In this document: in pieces, positions 53,401 to 64,000 of the stretch
Layout: every line of letters begins with the position of its first letter
Numbering within the stretch: position 1 is the first letter of the stretch
Assembly: GCA_946800325.1 (NCBI GenBank)
Contig: CAMPEJ010000007.1
Span: forward strand, 806,001 to 870,000
Reading direction: 5' to 3'
DNA from: Luzula sylvatica
Taxonomy: Eukaryota; Streptophyta; Magnoliopsida; Poales; Juncaceae
Length of the DNA: 64,000 nt
Notes under the pieces: generated by a model
What the model saw: only the letters and a program-made list of their open reading frames with translations
Told to the model about the DNA's origin: nothing
The model's database searches: none
Made by a program: the position numbers and the translations under genes

Positions 53401-55637
53401 CTTTACAAACACTAAGAAATTTTGTTTTTCGATTCAAAACAATTTGTTTATGCTTTGGGGAGTTCAAATAACATATTTGTAGATCATTCGAATCGTATCT
53501 TTTACCACATAACATTTCATCAAAATTTACAAACACTAAGAAAGTTTTTTTTTCGATTCAAAACAATCTGTTTGTGCTTTGGGGAGTTCAAATAACGTAT
53601 TTTGAGATCATTTGAATCGTATCTTTTACTACATAACATTTCACAAAAATTTACAAACACTAAGAAAGTTTGTTTTTCGATTCAAAACAATCTGTTTATG
53701 CTTTGGGGAGTTCAAATAACGTATTTTGAGATCATTTGAATCGTATCTTTTACCACATAACATTTTACCAAAATTTACAAACACTAAGAAAGTTTGTTTT
53801 TCGATTCAAAACAATTTGTTTATGCTTTGGCGAGTTCAAATAACGTATTTTGAGATCATTTGAATCGTATCTTTTACCACATAACATTTCACAAAAATTT
53901 AGAAACACTAAGAAAGTTTAATTTTCGATTCAAAACAATCTGGTTATGCTTTGGGGAGTTCAAATAACGTATTTTGAGATCATTCGAATCGTATCTTTTA
54001 CCACATAACATTTCACCAAAATTTACAAACACTAAGAAAGTTTATTTTTCGATTCAAAACAATCTGTTTATGCTTTGGGGAGTTCAAATAACGTATTTTG
54101 AGATCATTTGAATCGTATCTTTTACTACATAACATTTCACCAAAATTTACAAACACTAAGAAAGTTTGTTTTTCGATTCAAAACAATCTGTTTATGCTTT
54201 GGGGAGTTCAAATAACTTATTTTGAGATCATTTGAATCGTATCTTTTACCACATAACATTTCACCAAACTTTACAAACACTAAGAAACTTTGTTTTTCGA
54301 TTCAAAACAATCTGTTTATGCTTTGGCGAGTTCAAATAACGTATTTTGAGATCATTTGAATCGTATCTTTTACCACATAACATTTCACCAAAATTTACAA
54401 ACACTAAGAAAGTTTGTTTTTCGATTCAAAACAATTTGTTTATGCTTTGGCGAGTTCAAATAACGTATTTTGAGATCATTTGAATCGTATCTTTTACCAC
54501 ATAACATTTTACCAAAATTTACAAACACTAAGAAAGTTTGTTTTTCGATTCAAAACAATTTGTTTATGCTTTGGCGAGTTCAAATAACGTATTTTGAGAT
54601 CATTTGAATCGTATCTTTTACCACATAACATTTCACAAAAATTTAGAAACACTAAGAAAGTTTAATTTTCGATTCAAAACAATCTGGTTATGCTTTGGGG
54701 AGTTCAAATAACGTATTTTGAGATCATTGGAATCGTATCTTTTACTACAAAACATTTCACCAAAATTTACAAACACTAAGAAAGTTTGTTTTTCGATTCA
54801 AAACAATCTGTTTATGCTTTGGGGAGTTCAAATAACTTATTTTGAGATCATTTGAATCGTATCTTTTACCACATAACATTTCACCAAACTTTACAAACAC
54901 TAAGAAATTTTGTTTTTCGATTCAAAACAATCTGTTTATGCTTTGGCGAGTTCAAATAACGTATTTTGAGATCATTTGAATCGTATCTTTTACCACATAA
55001 CATTTCACCAAAATTTACAAACACTAAGAAAGTTTATTTTTCGATTCAAAACAATATGTTTATGCTTTGGGGAGTTCAAATAACGTATTTTGAGATCATT
55101 TGAATCGGAGCTTTTACTACATAACATTTCACCAAAATTTACAAACACTAAGAAAGTTTGTTTTTCGATTCAAAACAATCTGTTTATGCTTTGGGGAGTT
55201 CAAATAACTTATTTTGAGATCATTTGAATCGTATCTTTTACCACATAACATTTCACCAAACTTTACAAACACTAAGAAATTTTGTTTTTCGATTCAAAAC
55301 AATCTGTTTATGCTTTGGCGAGTTCAAATAACGTATTTTGAGATCATTTGAATCGTATCTTTTACCACATAACATTTCACCAAAATTTACAAACACTAAG
55401 AAAGTTTATTTTTCGATTCAAAACAATCTGTTTATGCTTTGGGGAGTTCAAATAACGTATTTTGAGATCATTTGAATCGTATCTTTTACTACATAACATT
55501 TCACCAAAATTTACAAACACTAAAAAAGTTTGTTTTTCGATTCAAAACAATTTGTTTATGCTTTGGCGAGTTCAAATAACGTATTTTGAGATCATTTGAA
55601 TCGTATCTTTTACCACATAACATTTCACAAAAATTTA
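50430..55637. repeat. Spacer of satellite between segments IV and V
   Basis: Forty-two in-register monomers. About 51.6-53.3 kb repeats 29.9-31.7 and 35.8-37.5 kb, including 'ttttagcacat' near 52013 and 'caatctggttatg' near 52949. That group of units is then partly repeated at 53.3-54.8 kb, with 'ctggttatg' again near 53941 and 54687 and extra 'aacttatt' and 'ggcgagttc' units inserted. Only satellite is present. Confidence 0.83.
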
Positions 55638-58600
55638 GAAACACTAAGAAAGTTTAATTTTCGATTCAAAACAATCTGTTTATGCTTTGGGGATTTCAAA
55701 TAACGTATTTTGAGATCATTGGAATCGTATCTTTTACCACATAACATTTCACAAAAATTTACAAACACTAAGAAAGTTTGTTTTTCGATTCAAAACAATC
55801 TGTTTATGCTTTGGGGAGTTCAAATAACGTATTTTGAGATCATTTGAATCGTATCTTTTACTACATAACATTTCACCAAAATTTACAAACACTAAGAAAG
55901 TTTGTTTTTCGATTCAAAACAATCTGTTTATGCTTTGGGGAGTTCAAATAACTTATTTTGAGATCATTTGAATCGTATCTTTTACCACATAACATTTCAC
56001 CAAACTTTACAAACACTAAGAAATTTTGTTTTTCGATTCAAAACAATCTGTTTATGCTTTGGCGAGTTCAAATAACGTATTTTGAGATCATTTGAATCGT
56101 ATCTTTTACCACATAACATTTCACCAAAATTTACAAACACTAAGAAAGTTTATTTTTCGATTCAAAACAATCTGTTTATGCTTTGGGGAGTTCAAATAAC
56201 GTATTTTGAGATCATTTGAATCGTATCTTTCACTACATAACATTTCACCAAAATTTACAAACACTAAGAAAGTTTGTTTTTCGATTCAAAACAATTTGTT
56301 TATGCTTTGGGGTGTTCAAATAACATATTTGTAGATCATTCGAATCGTATCTTTTACCACATAACATTTCACCAAAATTTACAAACACTAAGAAAGTTTG
56401 TTTTTCGATTCAAAACAATCTGTTTATGCTTTGGGGAGTTCAAATAACGTATTTTGAGATCATTTGAATCGAATCTTTTACTACATAACATTTGACCAAA
56501 ATTTACAAACACTAAGAACGTTTGTTTTTCGATTCAAAACAATCTGTTTATGCTTTGGGGAGTTCAAATAACGTATTTTGAGATCATTTGATTCGTATCT
56601 TTTACCACATAACATTTCACCAAAATTTACAAACACTAAGAAAGTTTGGTTTTCGATTCAAAACAATCTATTTATGCTTTGGGGAGTTCAAATAACGTAT
56701 TTTGAGATCATTTGAATCGTATATTTTACCACATAACATTTTACCAAAATTTACAAACACTAAGAAAGTTTGTTTTTCGATTCAAAACAATCTGTTTATG
56801 CTTTGGGGAGTTCAAATAACGTATTTTGAGATCATTTGAATCGTATCTTTTACCACATAACATTTCACCAAAATTTACAAACACTAAGAAAGTTTGTTTT
56901 TCGATTCAAAATAATTTGTTTATGCTTTGGGGAGTTCAAATAACGTATTTTGAGATCATTCGAATCGTATCTTTTACCACATAACATTTCACCAAAATTT
57001 ACAAATACTGAGAAAGTTTGATTTTCGATTCAAAACAATCTGTTTATGCTTTGGGGAGTTCAAATAACATATTTTGAGATAATTTGAATCGTATCTTTTA
57101 CTACATAACATTTCACCAAAATTTACAAACGCTGAGAAAGTTTGTTTTTCGATTCAAAACAATCTGTTTATGCTTTGGGGAGTTCAAATAACGTATTTTG
57201 AGATCATTTGAATCGTATCTTTTACTACATAACATTTCACCACAATTTACAAACGCTGAGAAAGTTTGTTTTTCGATTCAAAACAATCTGTTTATGCTTT
57301 GGGGAGTTCAAATAACGTATTTTGAGATCATTTGAATCGTATCTTTTACCACATAACATTTCACCAAAATTTACAAACACTGAGAAAGTTTGATTTTCGA
57401 TTCAAAACAATCTGTTTATGCTTTGGGGAGTTCAAATAACGTATTTTGAGATCATTTGATTCGTATCTTTTACCACATAACATTTCACCAAAATTTACAA
57501 ACACTAAGAAAGTTTGTTTTTCGATTCAAAACAATTTGTTTATGCTTTGGGGAGTTCAAATAACGTATTTTGAGATCATTCGAATCGTATATTTTACCAC
57601 ATAACATTTTACCAAAATTTACAAACACTAAGAAAGTTTGTTTTTCGATTCAAAACAATCTGTTTATGCTTTGGGGAGTTCAAATAACGTATTTTGAGAT
57701 CATTTGAATCGTATCTTTTACCACATAACATTTCACCAAAATTTACAAACACTAAGAAAGTTTGTTTTTCGATTCAAAACAATTTGTTTATGCTTTGGGG
57801 AGTTCAAATAACGTATTTTGAGATCATTCGAATCGTATCTTTTACCACATAACATTTCACCAAAATTTACAAACACTAAGAAAGTTTGTTTTTCGATTCA
57901 AAACAATTTGTTTATGCTTTGGGGAGTTCAAATAACGTATTTTGAGATCATTCGAATCGTATCTTTTACCACGTAACATTTCACCAAAATTTACAAACGC
58001 TAAGAAAGTTTGTTTTTCGATTCAAAACAATCTGTTTATCCTTTGGGGAGTTCAAATAACGTATTTTGAGATCATTTGAATCGTATCTTTTACTACATAA
58101 CATTTCACCAAAATTTACAAACGCTGAGAAAGTTTGTTTTTCGATTCAAAACAATCTGTTTATGCTTTGGGGAGTTCAAATAACGTATTTTGAGATCATT
58201 TGAATCGTATCTTTTACCACATACCATTTCACCAAAATTTACAAACACTGAGAAAGTTTGATTTTCGATTCAAAACAATCTGTTTATGCTTTGGGGAGTT
58301 CAAATAACGTATTTTGAGATCATTTGAATCGTATCTTTTACCACATAACATTTCACCAAACTTTACAAACACTAAGAAAGTTTGTTTTTCGATTCAAAAC
58401 AATCTGTTTATGCTTTGGGGAGTTCAAATAACGTATTTTGAGATAATTTGAATCGTATCTTTTACCACATAACATTTCACCAAAATTTACAAACACTAAG
58501 AAAGTTTAATTTTCGATTCAAAACAATCTGTTTATGCTTTGGGGAGTTCAAATAACGTATTTTGAGATCATTCGAATCGTATCTTTTACCACATAACATT

Positions 58601-60666
58601 TCACCAAAATTTACAAACACTAAGAAAGTTTGTTTTTCGATTCAAAACAATTTGTTTATGCTTTGGGGAGTTCAAATAACATATTTGTAGATCATTCGAA
58701 TCGTATCTTTTACCACATAACATTTCACCAAAATTTACAAACACTAAGAAAGTTTGTTTTTCGATTCAAAACAATCTGTTTGTGCTTTGGGGAGTTCAAA
58801 TAACGTATTTTGAGATCATTTGAATCGTATCTTTTACTACATAACATTTCACCAAAATTTACAAACACTAAGAAAGTTTGTTTTTCGATTCAAAACAATC
58901 TGTTTATGCTTTGGGGAGTTCAAATAACGTATTTTGAGATCATTTGAATCGTATCTTTTACCACATAACATTTTACCAAAATTTACAAACACTAAGAAAG
59001 TTTGTTTTTCGATTCAAAACAATTTGTTTATGCTTTGGCGAGTTCAAATAACGTATTTTGAGATCATTTGAATCGTATCTTTTACCACATAACATTTCAC
59101 AAAAATTTAGAAACACTAAGAAAGTTTAATTTTCGATTCAAAACAATCTGTTTATGCTTTGGGGAGTTCAAATAACGTATTTTGAGATCATTGGAATCGT
59201 ATCTTTTACCACATAACATTTCACAAAAATTTACAAACACTAAGAAAGTTTGTTTTTCGATTCAAAACAATCTGTTTATGCTTTGGGGAGTTCAAATAAC
59301 GTATTTTGAGATCATTTGAATCGTATCTTTTACTACATAACATTTCACCAAAATTTACAAACACTAAGAAAGTTTGTTTTTCGATTCAAAACAATCTGTT
59401 TATGCTTTGGGGATTTCAAATAACTTATTTTGAGATCATTTGAATCGTATCTTTTACCACATAACATTTCACCAAACTTTACAAACACTAAGAAATTTTG
59501 TTTTTCGATTCAAAACAATCTGTTTATGCTTTGGCGAGTTCAAATAACGTATTTTGAGATCATTTGAATCGTATCTTTTACCACATAACATTTCACCAAA
59601 ATTTACAAACACTAAGAAAGTTTATTTTTCGATTCAAAACAATCTGTTTATGCTTTGGGGAGTTCAAATAACGTATTTTGAGATCATTTGAATCGTATCT
59701 TTTACTACATAACATTTCACCAAAATTTACAAACACTAAGAAAGTTTGTTTTTCGATTCAAAACAATTTGTTTATGCTTTGGGGAGTTCAAATAACATAT
59801 TTGTAGATCATTCGAATCGTATCTTCTACCACATAACATTTCACGAAAATTTACAAACACTAAGAAAGTTTGTTTTTCGATTCAAAACAATCTGTTTATG
59901 CTTTGGGGAGTTCAAATAACGTATTTTGAGATCATTTGAATCGTATCTTTTACTACATGACATTTGACCAAAATTTACAAACACTAAGAAAGTTTGTTTT
60001 TCGATTCAAAACAATCTGTTTATGCTTTGGGGAGTTCAAATAACGTATTTTGAGATCATTTGAATCGTATCTTTTACCACATAACATTTCACCAAAATTT
60101 ACAAACACTGAGAAAGTTTGATTTTCGATTCAAAACAATCTGTTTATGCTTTGGAGAGTTCAAATAATGTATTTTGAGATCATTTGATTCGTATCTTTTA
60201 CCACATAACATTTCACCAAAATTTACAAACACTAAGAAAGTTTGGTTTTCGATTCAAAACAATCTATTTATGCTTTGGGGAGTTCAAATAACGTATTTTG
60301 AGATCATTTGAATCGTATATTTTACCACATAACATTTTACCAAAATTTACAAACACTAAGAAAGTTTGTTTTTCGATTCAAAACAATCTGTTTATGCTTT
60401 GGGGAGTTCAAATAACGTATTTTGAGATCATTTGAATCCTATCTTTTACCACATAACATTTCACCAAAATTTACAAACACTAAGAAAGTTTGTTTTTCGA
60501 TTCAAAACAATTTGTTTATGCTTTGGGGAGTTCAAATAACGTATTTTGAGATCATTCGAATCGTATCTTTTACCACGTAACATTTCACCAAAATTTACAA
60601 ACGCTAAGAAAGTTTGTTTTTCGATTCAAAACAATCTGTTTATGCTTTGGGGAGTTCAAATAACGT
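55266..60666. repeat. 5.4-kb segment, right copy
   Basis: Partner of 41750-47150. It overlaps segment V and the block after it. The constant offset over 43 monomers shows that neither copy gained or lost net length after the duplication, although base differences and one apparent conversion patch exist. Confidence 0.87.
55638..57125. repeat. Dispersed 12-mer segment, copy V
   Basis: Complete marker series 6696 bp (54 monomers) after copy IV and exactly 13,516 bp after copy III. Private changes are 'ggggtgttc' near 56312 and 'aagaacgtttg' near 56515. The 'caaatactgag' unit at 57002 closes it. Confidence 0.9.
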
Positions 60667-60721
60667 ATTTTGAGATCATTTGAATCGTATCTTTTACTAC
60701 ATAACATTTCACCAAAATTTA
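57126..60721. repeat. Satellite following segment V, partner of 43.6-47.2 kb
   Basis: Twenty-nine in-register units matching 43610-47205 at +13,516 up to about 60.67 kb. Around 57.48-57.6 kb the partner's 'gtttggttttcg' plus 'tctatttatg' unit is replaced by a 'caatttgtttatg' C84 unit while the flanks still match. That looks like local conversion. No gene is present. Confidence 0.85.
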
Positions 60722-63700
60722 CAAACGCTGAGAAAGTTTGTTTTTCGATTCAAAACAATCTGTTTATGCTTTGGGGAGTTCAAATAACGTATTTTGAGAT
60801 CATTGGAATCGTATCTTTTACCACATAACATTTCACCAAAATTTACAAACACTGAGAAAGTTTGATTTTCGATTCAAAACAATCTGTTTATGCTTTGGGG
60901 AGTTCAAATAACGTATTTTGAGATCATTCGAATCGTATCTTTTACCACATAACATTTCACCAAAATTTACAAACACTAAGAAAGTTTGTTTTTCGATTCA
61001 AAACAATCTGTTTATGCTTTGGGGAGTTCAAATAACGTATTTTGAGATCATTGGAATCGTATCTTTTACTACATAACATTTCACCAAAATTTACAAACAC
61101 TAAGAAAGTTTGTTTTTCGATTCAAAACAAACAGTTTATGCTTTGGGGAGTTCAAATAACTTATTTTGAGATCATTTGAATCGTATCTTTTACCACATAA
61201 CATTTCACCAAACTTTACAAACACTAAGAAAGTTTGTTTTTCGATTCAAAACAATCTGTTTATGCTTTGGGGAGTTCAAATAACTTATTTTGAGATCATT
61301 TGAATCGTATCTTTTACCACATAACATTTCACCAAACTTTACAAACACTAAGAAAGTTTGTTTTTCGATTCAAAACAATCTGTTTATGCTTTGGGGAGTT
61401 CAAATAACGTATTTTGAGATCATTTGAATCGTATCTTTTACCACATAACATTTCACCAAAATTTACAAACACTAAGAAAGTTTAATTTTCGATTCAAAAC
61501 AATCTGTTTATGCTTTGGGGAGTTCAAATAACGTATATTGAGATCATTCGAATCGTATCTTTTACCACATAACATTTCACCAAAATTTACAAACACTAAG
61601 AAAGTTTGTTTTTCGATTCAAAACAATTTGTTTATGCTTTGGGGAGTTCAAATAACATATTTGTAGATCATTCGAATCGTATCTTTTACCACATAACATT
61701 TCACCAAAATTTACAAACACTAAGAAAGTTTGTTTTTCGATTCAAAACAATCTGTTTGTGCTTTGGAGAGTTCAAATAACGTATTTTGAGATCATTTGAA
61801 TCGTATCTTTTACTACATAACATTTCACCAAAATTTACAAACACTAAGAAAGTTTGTTTTTCGATTCAAAACAATCTGTTTATGCTTTGGGGAGTTCAAA
61901 TAACGTATTTTGAGATCATTTGAATCGTATCTTTTACCACATAACATTTCACCAAAATTTACAAACACTAAGAAAGTTGTTTTTCGATTCAAAACAATCT
62001 GTTTATGCTTTGGGGAGTTCAAATAACGTATTTTGAGATCATTGGAATCGTATCTTTTACCACATAACATTTCACAAAAATTTACAAACACTAAGAAAGT
62101 TTGTTTTTCGATTCAAAACAATATGTTTATGCTTTGGGGAGTTCAAATAACGTATTTTGAGATCACTTGAATCGTATCTTTTACCACATAACATTTTACC
62201 AAAATTTACAAACACTAAGAAAGTTTGTTTTTCGATTCAAAACAATTTGTTTATGCTTTGGCGAGTTCAAATAACGTATTTTGAGATCATTTGAATCGTA
62301 TCTTTTACCACATAACATTTCACAAAAATTTAGAAACACTAAGAAAGTTTAATTTTCGATTCAAAACAATATGTTTATGCTTTGGGGAGTTCAAATAACG
62401 TATTTTGAGATCATTCGAATCGTATCTTTTACCACATAACATTTCACCAAAATTTACAAACACTAAGAAAGTTTGTTTTTCGATTCAAAACAATCTGTTT
62501 ATGCTTTGGGGAGTTCAAATAACGTATTTTGAGATCATTGGAATCGTATCTTTTACTACAAAACATTTCACCAAAATTTACAAACACTAAGAAAGTTTGT
62601 TTTTCGATTCAAAACAATCTGTTTATGCTTTGGGGAGTTCAAATAACTTATTTTGAGATCATTTGAATCGTATCTTTTACCACATAACATTTCACCAAAC
62701 TTTACAAACACTAAGAAAGTTTGTTTTTCGATTCAAAACAATCTGTTTATGCTTTGGGGAGTTCAAATAACTTATTTTGAGATCATTTGAATCGTATCTT
62801 TTACCACATAACATTTCACCAAACTTTACAAACACTAAGAAAGTTTGTTTTTCGATTCAAAACAATCTGTTTATGCTTTGGGGAGTTCAAATAACGTATT
62901 TTGAGATCATTTGAATCGTATCTTTTACCACATAACATTTCACCAAAATTTACAAACACTAAGAAAGTTTAATTTTCGATTCAAAACAATCTGTTTATGC
63001 TTTGGGGAGTTCAAATAACGTATTTTGAGATCATTCGAATCGTATCTTTTACCACATAACATTTCACCAAAATTTACAAACACTAAGAAAGTTTGTTTTT
63101 CGATTCAAAACAATTTGTTTATGCTTTGGGGAGTTCAAATAACATATTTGTAGATCATTCGAATCGTATCTTTTACCACATAACATTTCACCAAAATTTA
63201 CAAACACTAAGAAAGTTTGTTTTTCGATTCAAAACAATCTGTTTGTGCTTTGGGGAGTTCAAATAACGTATTTTGAGATCATTTGAATCGTATCTTTTAC
63301 TACATAACATTTCACCAAAATTTACAAACACTAAGAAAGTTTGTTTTTCGATTCAAAACAATCTGTTTATGCTTTGGGGAGTTCAAATAACGTATTTTGA
63401 GATCATTTGAATCGTATATTTTACCACATAACATTTCACCAAAATTTACAAACACTAAGAAAGTTTGTTTTTCGATTCAAAACAATCTGTTTATGCTTTG
63501 GGGAGTTCAAATAACGTATTTTGAGATCATTGGAATCGTATCTTTTACCACATAACATTTCACAAAAATTTACAAACACTAAGAAAGTTTGCTTTTCGAT
63601 TCAAAACAATCTGTTTATGCTTTGGGGAGTTCAAATAACGTATTTTGAGATCATTTGAATCGTATCTTTTACCACATAACATTTTACCAAAATTTACAAA

Positions 63701-64000
63701 CACTAAGAAAGTTTGTTTTTCGATTCAAAACAATTTGTTTATGCTTTGGCGAGTTCAAATAACGTATTTTGAGATCATTTGAATCGAATCTTTTACCACA
63801 TAACATTTCACCAAAATTTACAAACACTAAGAAAGTTTGTTTTTCGATTCAAAACAATCTGTTTATGCTTTGGGGAGTTCAAATAACGTATTTTGAGATC
63901 ATTTGAATCGTATCTTTTACCACATAACATTTCACCAAAATTTACAAACACTAAGAAAGTTTGTTTTTCGATTCAAAACAATTTGTTTATGCTTTGGGGA
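60722..64000. repeat. Return of the 24-mer-type series, as a tandem 12-mer
   Basis: From 60722 the unit order is that of 8518-10377: 'caaacgctgag' G84 unit, 'gattttcg' C84 unit, plain G84 unit, two 'aacttatt' units, plain, 'tttaattttcg', 'aacatatttgtag', 'gtttgtgc', and so on to a 'ctacaaaacattt' unit. The stretch 61094-62580 (12 units, one of 123 bp) then restarts at 62581 and runs on to about 63.8 kb, with the window ending within a monomer. Private changes are 'aaacaaacagttt' near 61125 and 'gtatattgag' near 61533. Confidence 0.87.
61962..62084. repeat. 123-bp monomer, one T lost
   Basis: Reads 'gaaagttgtttttcg' where neighbours read 'gaaagtttgtttttcg'. The following monomer starts at 62085. 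It is a private deletion not shared with the matching unit near 63449. Confidence 0.92.

Larger units (their letters stand above)
1..64000. repeat. Continuous 124-bp satellite array, 516 monomers
   Basis: Every base belongs to a head-to-tail tandem repeat with a 124-bp unit; the landmark 'caaacac' recurs at 1, 125, 249 and so on to 63945. Other fixed landmarks per unit are 'cgattcaaaac' near unit position 25, 'ctttggggagttc' near 48, GATC at 77-80, 'gaatcgtatc' near 85 and 'aaaattta' at 117-124. The consensus is 29% G+C with three CpGs. Divergence between units is a few scattered substitutions. No unit is inverted and no foreign DNA interrupts the array. Nothing encodes a protein: 124 is not a multiple of three, so the frame rotates every unit and stops recur. 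Head-to-tail satellites of this kind are typical of eukaryotic centromeric or heterochromatic blocks; that location is inference. Both window edges are inside the array. Confidence 0.99.

Noticed and set aside
1..64000. CRISPR array
   Set aside because: Repeats are directly abutting 124-bp units with no unique spacers; the variation is scattered point changes and not repeat-spacer alternation.
1..64000. CENP-B box (TTCG, then A, then CGGG)
   Set aside because: TTCG occurs in each unit, but no CGGG follows at the required distance; the bases after 'ttcgattca' are 'aaacaatc'. The canonical box is absent.
1..64000. Telomeric or subtelomeric repeat
   Set aside because: No TTAGGG- or TTTAGGG-type tract was seen. 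The single GGGG per unit is too sparse for a G-quadruplex.
1..64000. Embedded transposon, tRNA or rRNA gene
   Set aside because: The 124-bp register is never interrupted by more than two bases after 3185, so no insertion can be present.

Overview
The whole 64 kb window is one uninterrupted satellite-DNA array. The monomer is 124 bp, about 71% A+T (36 G or C in the consensus I assembled by eye). All copies lie in the same head-to-tail orientation. Taking 'caaacac' as monomer position 1, the first monomer starts at base 1 and the last, partial one at 63945. The phase arithmetic closes: 26 monomers fill 1-3184 and 490 fill 3185-63944, so 516 monomers plus 56 bases. I found no gene, RNA gene, transposon, inversion or unique sequence. 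Every open reading frame is repeat read-through of 102 codons or fewer. The window therefore lies inside a larger array, and neither edge is visible.

This kind of array suggests a eukaryotic nuclear genome, probably a centromeric or heterochromatic block. The organism cannot be fixed from the sequence. From memory, a 124-bp centromeric satellite (Lusy1) has been described in the holocentric woodrush Luzula sylvatica. Only the unit length prompts that comparison, so it is a candidate to test and not an identification.

The array has layered higher-order structure built from point-variant monomers. (1) 1-3184 is two copies, indistinguishable by eye, of a 1592-bp 13-mer; each holds a 105-bp monomer that lacks exactly a 19-bp hairpin. 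(2) 3185-7028 is a looser mosaic with a 6-mer copied from the 13-mer. (3) 7029-22.7 kb is built on a 24-mer (2976 bp), with 15-mer, 18-mer and 5-mer derivatives. (4) 22.7-29.8 kb holds a tandem 9-mer and a 12-mer that became a 17-mer by internal 5-mer duplication. (5) 29.8-60.7 kb contains five copies of a 12-mer segment spaced 47, 30, 55 and 54 monomers apart, plus a 5.4-kb segment repeated 13,516 bp downstream. (6) From 60.7 kb to the end, the 24-mer-type monomer order of region 3 returns, now as a 12-mer tandem.

Nearly all rearrangements are whole-monomer multiples. Outside 1-3184 only seven small indels occur, and they sum to zero. The pattern fits repeated unequal exchange, replication-slippage or conversion-like copying in register. 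The main motif-level observations are a 9-bp dyad inside each monomer whose arm contains a three-state site (position 84), a junction dyad lengthened by one linked variant, and the precise loss of a hairpin.
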